A DNA stretch of 64,000 bases from Candidatus Zhuqueibacterota bacterium (GCA_022616415.1 JAKEEU010000035.1:45109-109108), one strand, 5' to 3'; positions 17,117-27,463 are shown, numbered from the stretch's first letter. The notes: generated by a model from the sequence alone, not told the origin. Translations and numbers: made by a program.

Positions 17117-17371
17117 ATGCAAAAAAAGACGAAAAGAAAAAATCTAAACAAATTTCCTCCTGGTTTGGATGAACAAAAAATTCGTGAAATCATTAATCAC
17201 TACGACAATCAAACCGAATAGGAAGCCGCTGCCGAGGACAAAGCATTTCGTCGACGTGCCAGAGAACTTCGCCGTCAAAAGTTCACTAAAGAAGAGATTG
17301 AGAAAATTCTAGAACGAGAGGCCAACGAGCTTTGCAAAGCCGGAGAACCAAGCCGAATGAAAAGGGCATAG
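17117..17371 (+). pseudogene. Small antitoxin-like gene interrupted by an in-frame amber codon
   Basis: The frame reads MQKKTKRKNLNKFPPGLDEQ and on to YDNQTE, then TAG at 17219-17221, then continues in frame EAAAEDKAFRRRARELRR to a TAG at 17369-17371 (84 sense codons plus the inner stop). The intact small family has an acidic residue at that place, so GAG to TAG is the simplest cause. Related short proteins with a PPGLDE start often accompany toxin genes. It directly follows the DUF2442 stop. Natural readthrough or a sequencing error is possible. Confidence 0.6.
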
Positions 17372-17402
17372 TCTAATTTTTTCGCTGAGGGAGGGTTTAT
17401 TA

Positions 17403-18404
17403 ATGGAACACGACAGTCCATGGAAAGAAGTCGTGGAAGATTTGTTTGAGGCGTTTTTGTCATTCTTCTTTCCTCAAGTTCATAAAAGCATTGATTTTTC
17501 CAAAGGCTATCAGTTCCTGGAAAAGGAGCTGCAAAAAATCGTCAAAACCAGTAAAACCGGCAGGCGCTATGCCGATAAGCTGGTTAAAGTTTATCTGAAA
17601 AACGGCTCGGAACGATGGCTGCTAATTCATATCGAGATTCAAGGATATAAAGAGAAAAAATTTCCGGAGCGAATGTATATCTACAACTATCGCATTTTCG
17701 ATAAATTCCGGAAAACGGTCATTAGCTTGGCGCTTTTGACGGATGACAATCCACGATTTCGTCCTAATGAATATCGCCGCTCGAACTTGGGCTGCGAAGT
17801 GCTCTTTCGCTATCCGCTCGTCAAGGTCATCGATTATCGCGATCGCGTAAGCGAACTGGAAGCCAGCTCGCATCCATTCGCGATCATCGTGCTGGCTTAT
17901 TTGAAAACCTTGGAAACTGAAGGCAATGTTCAGGAAAGATATAAGAGGAAAAAACATTTCTTACTGGAACTCTACAAGCGGGGCATGAAACGAGAAACTA
18001 TTCTGGCAATTTATAAGTTTATTGATTGGGTTATGGAATTGCCGGAGAAGTTAGACACCAAAATCTACCATGCACTTAAAACCACCAAGGAGGCTAAAGC
18101 TATGCCACATATCACGACCGCCGAACGCATTGGCATGGAAAGGGGCATGGAAAGAGGCATGGAAAAAGGCATGGAAAAGGGCCAAAAAGCTGCCATGCTT
18201 CAAGCCGTTGCCACAGTTATTTCAGCAAAGTTTGGCAAGCCGGGCCGGCCCTTGATCGAGCGCAGCCGGCAAGTGGCAAGTTTGGAAGTATTGGAAAAAA
18301 TGCTGGCAAAACTGGCACAATCCCCAAACCTCTCCGAAGCTGCAAAAGTTCTGGACGAAATAGAATTGCTAAACAAAAAGAGAAAGAAACCAAGCACGAA
18401 TTAA
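17403..18404 (+). CDS. Rpn-type PD-(D/E)XK nuclease-like protein, copy 1
   Basis: The 333-residue protein has the core YADKLVKVYLKNGSERWLLIHIEIQGY (Asp, then Glu-x-Gln), followed by MYIYNYRIFDKF, typical of Rpn/transposase-like nucleases. After about residue 235 there is a MERGMERGMEKG run and an Ala/Leu-rich helical tail. It shares most residues with the copy at 19954, and the two flank lysS in direct orientation. The activity is inferred from the fold family. Confidence 0.82.
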   Translation: MEHDSPWKEVVEDLFEAFLSFFFPQVHKSIDFSKGYQFLEKELQKIVKTSKTGRRYADKLVKVYLKNGSERWLLIHIEIQGYKEKKFPERMYIYNYRIFDKFRKTVISLALLTDDNPRFRPNEYRRSNLGCEVLFRYPLVKVIDYRDRVSELEASSHPFAIIVLAYLKTLETEGNVQERYKRKKHFLLELYKRGMKRETILAIYKFIDWVMELPEKLDTKIYHALKTTKEAKAMPHITTAERIGMERGMERGMEKGMEKGQKAAMLQAVATVISAKFGKPGRPLIERSRQVASLEVLEKMLAKLAQSPNLSEAAKVLDEIELLNKKRKKPSTN

Positions 18405-18407
18405 TTT

Positions 18408-19916
18408 ATGGAAACTCAACTCGACGATCTCAACTCCGTTATGCGCGTGCGGCGGGAGAAGCTGGAAAAAATCCAAACGCTCGGCGTGAATCCGTATCCG
18501 CATGATTTCAACCGCACGCATTTTGCCGCAGATATTGCGCAGCATTTTGATAACTATTTTGAAAAAGAAGTCAGTGTCGCGGGCCGGCTGATGTCGTTGC
18601 GGCCGCATGGCAAGGCGACGTTTGCGCATGTCGAAGACTCGTCCGGGCGCATTCAGATTTATGTCAAATTCGATGCGGTCGGCGAAAAGGGCTACGAGCT
18701 TTTCGGCTTACTCGATCTCGGCGACATCATCGGCGTGACCGGAAAAGTGCTGAAGACGCGCACCGGTGAAATCACCATTCAGGTCACGGTGTTTCAACTG
18801 CTCTCGAAAACGCTGCGCCCCCTCCCTATCGCCAAAGAAAAAGTTGAAGAAGGCGAGCGGGTGGTTTATGATGCGTTTGCGGACAAAGAAATGCGTTATC
18901 GCCAACGCTACGTCGATCTCGCGGTCAATCCGGAGGTGCGCGAAGTTTTCAAAAAGCGCAGCCGCATCATCGCCAGCATGCGCGAATATCTCACCGGCCA
19001 GGGCTATCTCGAAGTCGAAACGCCGATTTTGCAACCGCTGTATGGCGGCGCGTCGGCGCGGCCGTTTACGACGCATCACAACACGCTGGACATGACGCTC
19101 TATCTCCGCATCGCCAACGAGCTTTATCTCAAGCGGCTCATCGTGGGCGGCTACGACGGCGTCTTCGAGTTCTCCAAAGACTTTCGCAACGAGGGCATGG
19201 ATCGCTTCCATAATCCCGAGTTTACGATGATGGAAGTTTACATCGCCTATCACGATTATCTTTTCATGATGAATCTCGTCGAAGAGATGTTCTGCAAAAT
19301 CGTGCAGGATTTGACCGGCGGCTACAAAATCCCATATCAAGGTAACGAGATCGACTTCACGCCGCCCTGGCCACGTTTGTCGCTGCTGGAATCCATCGAG
19401 AAAGAAACAGGTTACAATCTGTATGGCAAATCGTTGGATGAGCTAAAAGAGATCGCCAAAAAATTGCACGTCGAAATCGACGCTACAATGGGCGTCGGCA
19501 AAATCATCGACGAAATTTTTGGCGCGAAGGTCGAGGCCAAGCTCATTCAGCCGGTGTTTATCACCGATCATCCGGTGGAGCTTTCGCCGCTCGCGAAAAA
19601 GCATCGCTCCAAGCCGGGACTGGTGGAACGTTTTGAGCCATTCATCGGTGGAAAAGAGATGGGAAATGCTTTTACCGAATTGAACGATCCCCTCGATCAG
19701 CGCGAGCGTTTTCTGGAGCAGAAAAAGCTGGCCGATATTGGCGACGAGGAGGCGCAGCAGTTGGATGAAGATTTCCTCCGCGCGTTGGAATACGGCATGC
19801 CGCCAACTACCGGCCTCGGCGTCGGCATCGACCGTCTCGTGATGTTGTTGACGAATCAGCCGTCGATACGCGACGTGTTGTTGTTTCCGCAAATGCGGCC
19901 GGAACAATACAAGTAA
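18408..19916 (+). CDS. lysS: Lysyl-tRNA synthetase, class II
   Basis: The 502-residue enzyme charges tRNA-Lys. An OB-fold anticodon-binding domain (about 60-160, [21 protein letters not shown]) precedes the class II core: motif 1 region ([18 protein letters not shown]), motif 2 ([20 protein letters not shown]) and motif 3 ([13 protein letters not shown]). Length is normal for bacterial LysRS. Its ATG lies three bases after the Rpn copy 1 stop, so it may be co-transcribed with it, and Rpn copy 2 begins 37 bases after its stop. Confidence 0.97.
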   Translation: METQLDDLNSVMRVRREKLEKIQTLGVNPYPHDFNRTHFAADIAQHFDNYFEKEVSVAGRLMSLRPHGKATFAHVEDSSGRIQIYVKFDAVGEKGYELFGLLDLGDIIGVTGKVLKTRTGEITIQVTVFQLLSKTLRPLPIAKEKVEEGERVVYDAFADKEMRYRQRYVDLAVNPEVREVFKKRSRIIASMREYLTGQGYLEVETPILQPLYGGASARPFTTHHNTLDMTLYLRIANELYLKRLIVGGYDGVFEFSKDFRNEGMDRFHNPEFTMMEVYIAYHDYLFMMNLVEEMFCKIVQDLTGGYKIPYQGNEIDFTPPWPRLSLLESIEKETGYNLYGKSLDELKEIAKKLHVEIDATMGVGKIIDEIFGAKVEAKLIQPVFITDHPVELSPLAKKHRSKPGLVERFEPFIGGKEMGNAFTELNDPLDQRERFLEQKKLADIGDEEAQQLDEDFLRALEYGMPPTTGLGVGIDRLVMLLTNQPSIRDVLLFPQMRPEQYK

Positions 19917-19953
19917 CGCCGATGGCTCGTCTGCCAAACAAAGCGAGGGGTCA

Positions 19954-20892
19954 GTGATGGATTACGATAGCCCGTGGAAAGAAGTTGTGGAGGATTTGTT
20001 TGAAGCCTTCCTCTCGTTCTTTTTTCCGGACGTTCACAAGGAGATTGATTTCTCCAAAGGTTACCAGTTTCAGAAAGATGAACTGAAAAAAATCATCAAG
20101 GGCAGCAAAACGGGTAAACGCTATGCCGACCAACTGGTAAAAGTGCATCTTCGCGACGGCTCGGAACAATGGTTGCTCATTCACATCGAAATTCAGGGCT
20201 ACCGGCAGAAGGCGTTTCCAGAACGGATGTATATTTACAATTATCGCATCTTCGATAAATTCCGGAGGGATGTTATCAGTCTTGCGCTGTTGACCGATGA
20301 CAGCCCAAAGTTTCGCCCCAGTGAATACCGTCGCTCGCGCTTGGGATGCGAAGTCTTGTTCCGCTACCCCATTGTCAAAGTCATCGACTATCGTGATCAA
20401 TGGGCGGAACTGGAAGCCAATCCGCACCCATTCGCGATCGTTGTCAAAGCCTATCTCAAAACCCTGGAAACCAAAGGCAATATTCAACAACGATACTCTT
20501 GGAAGAAAAAATTCTTATTGGAGCTTTACCAATACGGCATGAACCGCGAAACTCTTCTGGCCATTTACAAGTTCATTGATTGTATGATGGAGGTGCCGGA
20601 AGAAATGGATAAAGAACTCCATGAAGACATAAAAACCAGAGAGGAGAAAACCATGCCATACATCACTACTGCCGAGCGCATCGGCGTGCAAAAGGGAATT
20701 GCGCAAGGGATTGCTCAGGGAATTGCAACTATCATCGAAACCAAATTTGGCGAATTTGGACAACCCTTGATTGAGCGCACAAAGCAGATGCAAGACGCAG
20801 AAACACTGCAGCAAATAATGAAAAAATTGCTGCTCGCTCAGAGTTTGCCAGAAGCTGAAAAGATATTTAACGAACTGCAAGCGCAGGCGTGA
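19954..20892 (+). CDS. Rpn-type PD-(D/E)XK nuclease-like protein, copy 2
   Basis: The 312-residue protein is a close paralogue of the gene at 17403 (SPWKEVVEDLFEAFLSFFFP at the N-terminus of both; core HIEIQGYRQKAFPERMYIYN). The repeat before its C-terminal tail is QGIAQGIAQGIA in place of the Met/Glu/Gly run of copy 1, so this hinge varies quickly. The tandem copies on both sides of lysS suggest duplication. The start is taken at the first of two Met codons; the second is equally likely. Confidence 0.82.
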   Translation: MMDYDSPWKEVVEDLFEAFLSFFFPDVHKEIDFSKGYQFQKDELKKIIKGSKTGKRYADQLVKVHLRDGSEQWLLIHIEIQGYRQKAFPERMYIYNYRIFDKFRRDVISLALLTDDSPKFRPSEYRRSRLGCEVLFRYPIVKVIDYRDQWAELEANPHPFAIVVKAYLKTLETKGNIQQRYSWKKKFLLELYQYGMNRETLLAIYKFIDCMMEVPEEMDKELHEDIKTREEKTMPYITTAERIGVQKGIAQGIAQGIATIIETKFGEFGQPLIERTKQMQDAETLQQIMKKLLLAQSLPEAEKIFNELQAQA

Positions 20893-20973
20893 GCAATACC
20901 GACGGTTCCTTTTTCAAAAAACCAAAACATCAAAATCTTTACAAAAGACCAGTCCGGCGGACTGGGTTACGAT

Positions 20974-22218
20974 ATGTCCTACGAATTTTTTATCGCCAAA
21001 CGCTATCTGCGCTCGAAGCGGCAGGTCAAATTCATCTCGCTGATCACGTATATTTCCATCATTGGCGTGATGATCGGCACCGCGGCGCTCATCATCGTGC
21101 TGTCGGTGATGAACGGCTTCGAGAGCGAGGTGCGCTCGCGCATCATCGGCTTCGATGCCCACGTCAAGCTGCGGACGTATCACGATCGCGGCGTGGAAAA
21201 TTATGTCGAAGTGCTTGACAAAGTCAAAGGGATTCCGCATATTGTAGCAGCGGCTCCTTATATTATCGAAAAGGCGATGATCATTTCGCGCGAGCGAAAA
21301 GAGGGCGCGCAGATCAAAGCGATTGATCCGAAGCTGGAGGCGCAAGTCACCGATCTCGTACAAAACGTCAACTATGGCACGCTCAACTTGGGACTGGTTG
21401 AGAAAGAGGGCGAGCGCGCTTATCCAGGCATCATGCTTGGTTACTCGCTGGCGGATCGGCTGAATGTCGGGTTGGGCGATCGCGTGCAATTGCTCTCGGC
21501 GGCGGGCATTGACATCGGCGGCTTCGGCTCTATGCCGATGGCGAGGACTTTTCGCGTGGCGGGATATTTTCAATCGGGCCTCTATGAATACGACGACAAC
21601 GTCGCATTCATCGGAATTCCCGAGGCGCAAAAATTGTTTGAATTGGGCAATAAAGTCAACGGCATCCAATTCAAGCTGAGCGATATGAGCCTCGCCGGCG
21701 AGGTCGGGGAAATGATCGAAGAACGAGTCGGCGGATATCCCTTCGCCACGGAGACGTGGTTCGACAGGAACAAAAATCTGTTTTCGTGGATGCAATTCGA
21801 AAAGTGGATCGCCTTCATCGTGCTCTCGCTCATCATTCTGGTGGCGGCTTTCAATATCGTCAGCACGCTGATCATGGTCGTGCTGGAGAAGACGAAAGAG
21901 ATCGGCATTCTCAAGAGCATGGGCGCGACCAATGAAAGCGTGATGCGGATTTTCATTTATCAGGGTGCAGTAGGCGGTGTGATTGGCGGGGTGCTCGGCT
22001 TGATCCTCGGTTATGCGGTTTGCTGGGCGCAGCTCAAATTTCAATTCTTCTCGCTGCCGCCGGATGTTTACATCATCAGCGCGCTGCCGATTCTCATGAA
22101 GCCGTTGGATTTTGTTTTCATAGCCGGCGCCGCGCTGATTCTGTCGTTGATCGCCACCATCTATCCGGCATATCGTGCGGCGCGGCTCGATCCGATTCAA
22201 GCGATTCGTTATGAATAG
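20974..22218 (+). CDS. lolC: Lipoprotein-releasing ABC transporter permease (LolC/LolE family)
   Basis: The 414-residue protein has an N-terminal membrane helix (about 21-46, SLITYISIIGVMIGTAALII), a large periplasmic domain (about 50-270) and three C-terminal helices with the FtsX-type signature EKTKEIGILKSMGATNESVMRIF. With LolD it would extract lipoproteins from the inner membrane for transfer to the outer membrane. A CCAGTCC/GGACTGG hairpin at 20949-20965 lies just before the ATG in place of an obvious ribosome binding site. LolD follows after 235 bases occupied by palindromes. A single LolC/E protein suggests a homodimeric permease. Confidence 0.9.
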   Translation: MSYEFFIAKRYLRSKRQVKFISLITYISIIGVMIGTAALIIVLSVMNGFESEVRSRIIGFDAHVKLRTYHDRGVENYVEVLDKVKGIPHIVAAAPYIIEKAMIISRERKEGAQIKAIDPKLEAQVTDLVQNVNYGTLNLGLVEKEGERAYPGIMLGYSLADRLNVGLGDRVQLLSAAGIDIGGFGSMPMARTFRVAGYFQSGLYEYDDNVAFIGIPEAQKLFELGNKVNGIQFKLSDMSLAGEVGEMIEERVGGYPFATETWFDRNKNLFSWMQFEKWIAFIVLSLIILVAAFNIVSTLIMVVLEKTKEIGILKSMGATNESVMRIFIYQGAVGGVIGGVLGLILGYAVCWAQLKFQFFSLPPDVYIISALPILMKPLDFVFIAGAALILSLIATIYPAYRAARLDPIQAIRYE

Positions 22219-22240
22219 TGATTCAGTAACCCCCTTATAA

Positions 22241-22379
22241 GTTTTGACGTTCAAATTCGGTAATATCCTTGTAGTCTTGCCCCCTTGTGGGGCACCGGTA
22301 GAAGCCCGAATTTATTGCCTTCAATAGCGGCCCACAAGGGGCTGGGACTACGAAACATTACCGATTTTGATTGTCAAAC
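22241..22379. repeat. Long imperfect inverted repeat between lolC and lolD
   Basis: Nested matching words fold the segment: GTTTTGAC with GTCAAAC, CGGTAAT with ATTACCG, GTAGTC with GACTAC, and CCCCTTGTGGG with CCCACAAGGGG (22280-22292 with 22331-22341). The apex holds an AT-rich loop with no reading frame. It splits an expected lolC-lolD operon and looks like a decayed palindromic insertion or a large stem-loop. Confidence 0.6.
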
Positions 22380-22418
22380 TCCATTTAGGAGTAAACACCT
22401 GAAGGCGTCACTACAAAC
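22379..22418. repeat. Hairpin pair with YACTACAAAC tail, copy 1
   Basis: CTCC/GGAG and ACACCT-ga-AGGCGT hairpins are followed by CACTACAAAC (22409-22418). The last hairpin and the tail closely match 61676-61699, and the tail also recurs at 42947-42956. It abuts the large inverted repeat to its left. Confidence 0.5.
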
Positions 22419-22453
22419 CAGTAGCATTAATAATGGGGAAAGATGTGCAGCCA

Positions 22454-23158
22454 ATGTCAATAAAACAACCGATACTCATCACGGGCAACTTGTTTAAAAG
22501 TTACCCGACCGCCGGCGGCGCGTTGGAGGTATTGAAAGGCATTGATCTCACGATTTATGCAGGTGAGATCGTTGCCATCGTCGGAGCTTCCGGAGTGGGC
22601 AAAAGCACGTTGCTGCACATTCTCGGCGCGCTGGATCGCCCGACGTCCGGCGAAGTTCAGATCGACGGCGCGGCGGTTTCGACGTTCGACGATCGCGCGT
22701 TGGCCCAACTCCGCAACCGCACCGTCGGGTTTGTATTTCAATTTCATCACCTCCTGCCGGAATTTAACGCGTTGGAAAACGTCATGATGCCGGCGCTGAT
22801 TGCCGGACGCAACGGCCGCGACACGACGAACCGCGCGCGACAATTGTTGGCGGACGTCGGCTTGGCGGCACGCGCCTCACATCGACCCGGCGAGCTTTCC
22901 GGCGGCGAGCAACAGCGCGTTGCCGTTGCCAGAGCGCTGATGAACGAGCCGCGCGTGGTTTTGGCCGACGAGCCTTCCGGCAATCTGGACCGGCAGTCGA
23001 GCGAAAGCTTGCATCAACTGCTGTGGGATTTGAGCCGGCGCGATGCGCGCGCCTTCATTATTGTGACACACAATTTGGAGCTTGCCCAGAAGGCCGACCG
23101 CGTTATCGAGCTGTTCGACGGTCGCATCAAAAAAATTCACCAAAACACAGGCCACTAA
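22454..23158 (+). CDS. lolD: Lipoprotein-releasing ABC transporter ATP-binding protein (LolD)
   Basis: The 234-residue ATPase has Walker A GASGVGKST, the Q-loop region FQFHHLLPEFNALENVMMP (the HHLLPEF stretch is typical of LolD), signature LSGGEQQRVAVARAL, Walker B VVLADEPSGNLD and the switch His (IIVTHN). It powers lipoprotein release with LolC. The frame is open from an ATG at 22433, but the ATG at 22454 gives the usual short leader before the first strand. Its TAA overlaps the mcsA ATG by one base (TAATG), so the two are coupled. Confidence 0.92.
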   Translation: MSIKQPILITGNLFKSYPTAGGALEVLKGIDLTIYAGEIVAIVGASGVGKSTLLHILGALDRPTSGEVQIDGAAVSTFDDRALAQLRNRTVGFVFQFHHLLPEFNALENVMMPALIAGRNGRDTTNRARQLLADVGLAARASHRPGELSGGEQQRVAVARALMNEPRVVLADEPSGNLDRQSSESLHQLLWDLSRRDARAFIIVTHNLELAQKADRVIELFDGRIKKIHQNTGH

Positions 23159-23709
23159 TGCTCTGCCAAATCTGCAAAAAACGCCCGGTCGCCATTTCGT
23201 ACACGCAGGTGATCAACCAAAAGAAAACCCAGCTTTCCATTTGCGTAAAATGCGCGGAAGAGAAGGGCATCACCAATCCACTGGCCGGGCTGCCGGAGGT
23301 GTTCGGCAAGATCGTGGCGAATATTTTGGGCGAGCAGGCGCTCGAAGAAATCGAGGGCCGGTCCGAACGCAAAGGCGGCCGGCGGCGCTGCCCGGGGTGC
23401 AATATTTCGCTCGACGCGTTTGAGAAGACCGGCTTGCTGGGATGCGATCAATGCTACGAAACGTTTGCAAAAGAGCTGGCGATTTTGCTGCGCCGCATTC
23501 ACGGCAGCAGCAAGCACATCGGCAGCCGGCCGCGGCCACGGCGCGTCGTTTCGGCGGAAAGGGATTTGGTCAAGCTGCGCAAAGAGCTGGCCGAGGCGAT
23601 CGGCAAGGAAAAATTCGAGCGCGCCGCCGAATTGCGCGATTTGATTCGGGATGCCGAGCGCGAAGCCAACCACAAAACCACGGCCCGCACCCGAAAACAG
23701 GCAAAATAA
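23158..23709 (+). CDS. mcsA: McsA-like zinc-finger/UVR protein, activator of the arginine kinase
   Basis: The 183-residue protein has four CxxC pairs (MLCQICKKRP, CVKCAEEKG, CPGCNIS, CDQCYETF), which fit two zinc-binding sites, and a C-terminal UVR motif (LRKELAEAIGKEKFERAAELRDLIRDAE). McsA stimulates the McsB kinase and links it to ClpC. The start overlaps the lolD stop, and mcsB begins four bases after its stop. No ctsR gene is present, so heat-shock control must differ from that in Firmicutes. Confidence 0.9.
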   Translation: MLCQICKKRPVAISYTQVINQKKTQLSICVKCAEEKGITNPLAGLPEVFGKIVANILGEQALEEIEGRSERKGGRRRCPGCNISLDAFEKTGLLGCDQCYETFAKELAILLRRIHGSSKHIGSRPRPRRVVSAERDLVKLRKELAEAIGKEKFERAAELRDLIRDAEREANHKTTARTRKQAK

Positions 23710-23713
23710 TTTC

Positions 23714-24832
23714 ATGAAACCCGATCCCTTTAAAAGTCCCGCCGCGCAATGGCTGGCGTCTTCCAAGACGACGGCGCAAAATTTGAATCAGCTCGCCAAA
23801 CGCCTGCCGGGTTGGCTCGAAGGCGACGCTCCCCATAGCGACATCGTCATCTCCACGCGCGTCCGCTTGGCGCGCAATCTCGCCGATTATCCGTTTCCCA
23901 ACGCTGCGGAACACAACGAGCTCGAAGAGGTGGTGCACGAAATCTATCGCACTTTGGCCCCCAGCTCGTTGCTCGGCCAAGCCGTGTTTTTGGACATGCA
24001 AAAGCTCGGCAAGCTCGACCGCAAATTTTTGGTGGAGCGCCGCTTGATCAGCCCGCCCTACGCCGAATCCAACCACCCCGGAATGCTGGCGGTCGGCGAA
24101 GACGAATACCTCAGCGTGATGGTCAACGAAGAAGACCATTTGCGCATTCAATCGATTCAGCCGGGCCTGAATGTTGAAGAAGCCTGGCGTTCGATCTCGC
24201 AGCTCGACGACGAGCTGGGCGAGCAACTCGATTTTGCATTTACGGATCACTTCGGTTATCTCACCGCATGCCCGACGAACACCGGCACCGGCATGCGGGT
24301 TTCGCTCTTCGTGCATTTGCCGGCGCTCGCCATGCTGGAAGAGATCGAGTCAGTGCTCGGCAAATTGGCGCCGTCCGAGATCACCGTACGCGGCTTTTAC
24401 GGCGAAGGCACCGAAGTGGTCGGCAACATTTTTCAAATCTCCAACCAGCTCACGCTCGGACGCACCGACGAGAGCATCGTCAAGCGCATGGAAGAAGTGG
24501 CGGAAAAGCTTTTGTCTTTGGAAGCCGACGGCCGCGAGCGCCTGCTCAACGACCATCACCTGCGCGTCGAAGACAAAGTCTTTCGGACGATCGGCATTCT
24601 GCAAAATGCGCGGATGATCAGCTCGTTGGAATTTCTCAATCTGCTCTCACATCTGCGCCTCGGCATCGACGCGGACGTTATCAAAAACACCGACCGCAGC
24701 GTGCTCAATGCACTCATGGTCATTTTGCAGCCGGCGCACCTGCAAAAAACGCAACGCGAAGCGCAGGACGACGAGCGCCGCGACATTCGCCGCGCCCAGC
24801 TTGTGCGTGAAAAAATTTCGTCGCTTTTTTAA
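23714..24832 (+). CDS. mcsB: Protein arginine kinase McsB
   Basis: The 372-residue protein belongs to the phosphagen kinase fold: STRVRLARNLADYPFP near the N-terminus, the nucleotide-binding loop ACPTNTGTGMRVS and the RGFYGEGTEV loop. It phosphorylates arginines, marking proteins for ClpCP. Near the C-terminus the sequence RRDIRRAQ includes the RDxxRA motif known to bind phosphoarginine allosterically in McsB. The frame is open from 23651, but the ATG at 23714 follows the mcsA stop and begins at the conserved region. Length is normal. Confidence 0.93.
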   Translation: MKPDPFKSPAAQWLASSKTTAQNLNQLAKRLPGWLEGDAPHSDIVISTRVRLARNLADYPFPNAAEHNELEEVVHEIYRTLAPSSLLGQAVFLDMQKLGKLDRKFLVERRLISPPYAESNHPGMLAVGEDEYLSVMVNEEDHLRIQSIQPGLNVEEAWRSISQLDDELGEQLDFAFTDHFGYLTACPTNTGTGMRVSLFVHLPALAMLEEIESVLGKLAPSEITVRGFYGEGTEVVGNIFQISNQLTLGRTDESIVKRMEEVAEKLLSLEADGRERLLNDHHLRVEDKVFRTIGILQNARMISSLEFLNLLSHLRLGIDADVIKNTDRSVLNALMVILQPAHLQKTQREAQDDERRDIRRAQLVREKISSLF

Positions 24833-24939
24833 AAAAAGCCTCTTTACTTTTTCAAATAGAGTTTGTAGATTATATATAAGGCAATTTTGTCGAAACGGTC
24901 AAACAGCCCACAGAGCTTACTCATTCCGGAGTTTGAAAA

Positions 24940-27441
24940 ATGAAGAATAATTTCTCCAGTCGTGTCCAGATGGTCATCCAATTCTCGCGGGAAGAAGCGC
25001 TTCGGCTCGGCCACGACTACATCGGCACCGAGCATCTTCTTCTCGGGCTGATTCGTGAGGGCGAGGGCATCGCCGTGGAGATTCTCCGCAATCTCGGCAC
25101 AGATTTGGAAGAAATCAAGCACGCGGTGGAAGACGCCGTCAAATCCACCGGCGAAACCATGACGATTGGCAACATCCCGTTTACCAAACGGGCCGAAAAA
25201 ATTTTGAAAATGGCTTACGTCGAAGCCGAGAAATACAAATCCGACATCATCGGCACCGAGCATTTGCTGCTGGCGCTCGTCAAGGAAAAGGACGGCGTGG
25301 CGGCGCAGGTGCTGCTGAATTTCGACATCACCTACGAAGCGGTGCGCGAGGAGTTGGAGAACATTCTGCGCGGCACGCCCTCGAGCAAAGAGGCGAACCC
25401 GCAGCGTTCGAAGACGCCGGCGTTGGACCATTTTGGCCGCGATCTCACCGAGTTGGCGCGCAAGGGCGAGTTGGATCCGATCATTGGCCGCGAGAGAGAA
25501 ATCGAGCGCGTCGCTCAGATTTTAAGCCGGCGCAAAAAGAACAACCCGGTGTTGATCGGCGAGCCCGGCGTCGGCAAAACCGCGATTGCGGAAGGCTTGG
25601 CCTTGCGCATCGTCGAGCGGAAAGTGCCGCGCATTTTGCACAACAAGCGCGTGGTCACTCTCGACCTCGGCGCCATTGTCGCCGGCACCAAATATCGCGG
25701 CCAGTTCGAAGAGCGCATGAAGGCGATCATGAACGAGTTGATGCGCGCGAAAGACGTTATCCTTTTTATAGACGAGCTGCACACCATTGTCGGCGCCGGC
25801 GGCGCCAGCGGCTCGTTGGACGCCTCGAATATGTTCAAGCCGGCGCTGTCGCGCGGCGAGCTGCAATGCATCGGCGCCACCACGCTCAACGAATATCGCC
25901 AGTATATTGAGAAAGACGGCGCGTTGGAACGGCGCTTCCAGAAAATCATGGTGGATCCCCCCAGCCCCGAAGAAACCATTCAGATTCTCACCGGTCTCAA
26001 AGATCGTTACGAAGACCATCATAAAATCCGCTATACCGGCGAAGCGATTCATGCGGCTGTCAAGCTCTCAGAGCGCTATATTACCGACCGTTTTCTGCCG
26101 GACAAGGCCATCGACGTTTTGGATGAAACCGGCGCGCGCGTTCATCTCGCCAATATCGTCGTGCCGAAAGAAATCACCGAGCTTGAAGAAGAGATCAAGC
26201 AAATCCGCAAGGAAAAAGATCTCGTCATCAAAAATCAGGAATTCGAGCGCGCCGCGGTTTTGCGCGATCAGGAGAAGCGCTTGAACCGCAAGCTCGACGC
26301 CGCCAAGCGGCGCTGGAAAGAAGTGGAAGACGAGGTGATCGCGACGGTGCAAGAAGAAGATATTGCCGACGTGGTGGCGATGATGACCGGCATACCAGTG
26401 CAGAAGGTGGCGCAATCCGAAACCGACAAGGTTCTCAAGATGGAAGAGGCGTTGAAGAAGCGCATCGTCGGCCAGGATGACGTGATCCACCTGTTGTGCA
26501 AGGCCATCCAACGCACGCGCGCCGGACTCAAAGATCCCAATCGCCCGATCGGCTCCTTTATTTTCCTCGGCCCCACCGGCGTCGGCAAAACCCAGCTCGC
26601 TAAAGAACTCGCCAAATATCTCTTCGAAAAAGAAGACGCGCTCATTCGCCTCGACATGTCCGAATACATGGAGAAATTTTCGGTGTCACGCCTGACCGGC
26701 GCGCCGCCGGGATACGTCGGTTACGAGGAGGGCGGCCAGCTCACTGAGAAAGTGCGCCGGCATCCGTATGCGGTGGTGCTCTTCGATGAGATCGAGAAGG
26801 CGCACCCAGACGTCTTCAACATTCTTTTGCAGATTCTCGACGACGGCAGCTTGACCGACGGCCTCGGCCGCCGCGTCGATTTCAAAAACACCATTCTCAT
26901 CATGACTTCGAACGCCGGCGCGCGTGAGATCAAAAAGGCCGGCGGCTTCGGATTCTCGACGCAAGAAAGCGAGATCGATTATTCGAAGATGCAAAGCAAG
27001 ATCATGGAAGAGGTCAAGCGGCTGTTCAACCCCGAGTTCCTGAATCGCGTCGACGAGCTGGTGGTGTTCCGCAACCTAAACAAAGAGCACATGGAGCAGA
27101 TCATCGACATCGTGGTCAACGAAATGCTCAACAAGGTTTCGGATCGCCAGATCGAGATCGAGCTGACGAAGGAAGCAAAAGAATTCATTGCCGAAAAAGG
27201 CTTCGATCCGGTGTACGGCGCCCGGCCGCTCAAGCGCGTCATCCAGAAATATATCGAGGATCCCATTGCCGAAGAAATGCTGAAAGGCAAATTCAGCGAC
27301 GGCAGCCAAATCCGCGTGCTGGTGCAAGAGAAGGCGCTCGAGTTTGTCGAGACCAGCCGCAAGCCGGTGATCAAGAGCGAGGTGAAGCGAGTCAGCCCAC
27401 CGGACCGGCAGACGCCACAACCGGAATCGGTTGAGAACTAA
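24940..27441 (+). CDS. clpC: ATP-dependent Clp protease ATP-binding subunit ClpC
   Basis: The 833-residue unfoldase has a double Clp N-domain (1-145), AAA domain 1 with Walker [10 protein letters not shown] (207-215) and Walker [10 protein letters not shown], a middle domain with a UVR-like [14 protein letters not shown], and AAA domain 2 with GPTGVGKTQ and a C-terminal D2-small domain. It feeds substrates, including arginine-phosphorylated proteins, to ClpP. It follows mcsA-mcsB after a 107-base AT-rich gap that may hold its own promoter. Its N-domain is the closest visible relative of the domain fused to alanine racemase at 14856. Confidence 0.96.
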   Translation: MKNNFSSRVQMVIQFSREEALRLGHDYIGTEHLLLGLIREGEGIAVEILRNLGTDLEEIKHAVEDAVKSTGETMTIGNIPFTKRAEKILKMAYVEAEKYKSDIIGTEHLLLALVKEKDGVAAQVLLNFDITYEAVREELENILRGTPSSKEANPQRSKTPALDHFGRDLTELARKGELDPIIGREREIERVAQILSRRKKNNPVLIGEPGVGKTAIAEGLALRIVERKVPRILHNKRVVTLDLGAIVAGTKYRGQFEERMKAIMNELMRAKDVILFIDELHTIVGAGGASGSLDASNMFKPALSRGELQCIGATTLNEYRQYIEKDGALERRFQKIMVDPPSPEETIQILTGLKDRYEDHHKIRYTGEAIHAAVKLSERYITDRFLPDKAIDVLDETGARVHLANIVVPKEITELEEEIKQIRKEKDLVIKNQEFERAAVLRDQEKRLNRKLDAAKRRWKEVEDEVIATVQEEDIADVVAMMTGIPVQKVAQSETDKVLKMEEALKKRIVGQDDVIHLLCKAIQRTRAGLKDPNRPIGSFIFLGPTGVGKTQLAKELAKYLFEKEDALIRLDMSEYMEKFSVSRLTGAPPGYVGYEEGGQLTEKVRRHPYAVVLFDEIEKAHPDVFNILLQILDDGSLTDGLGRRVDFKNTILIMTSNAGAREIKKAGGFGFSTQESEIDYSKMQSKIMEEVKRLFNPEFLNRVDELVVFRNLNKEHMEQIIDIVVNEMLNKVSDRQIEIELTKEAKEFIAEKGFDPVYGARPLKRVIQKYIEDPIAEEMLKGKFSDGSQIRVLVQEKALEFVETSRKPVIKSEVKRVSPPDRQTPQPESVEN

Positions 27442-27463
27442 CGTGTCGGACTTGATTGCAGAG

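Noticed and set aside
17219..17221. Pyrrolysine read at the amber codon
   Set aside because: There is no sign of pyrrolysine use, and the host family has an acidic residue at this place; a point mutation is simpler.
20914..22254. 446-codon open frame on the minus strand over lolC
   Set aside because: It is a mirror of the well-conserved lolC gene; its protein is His/Asp/Arg-rich without any family motif.
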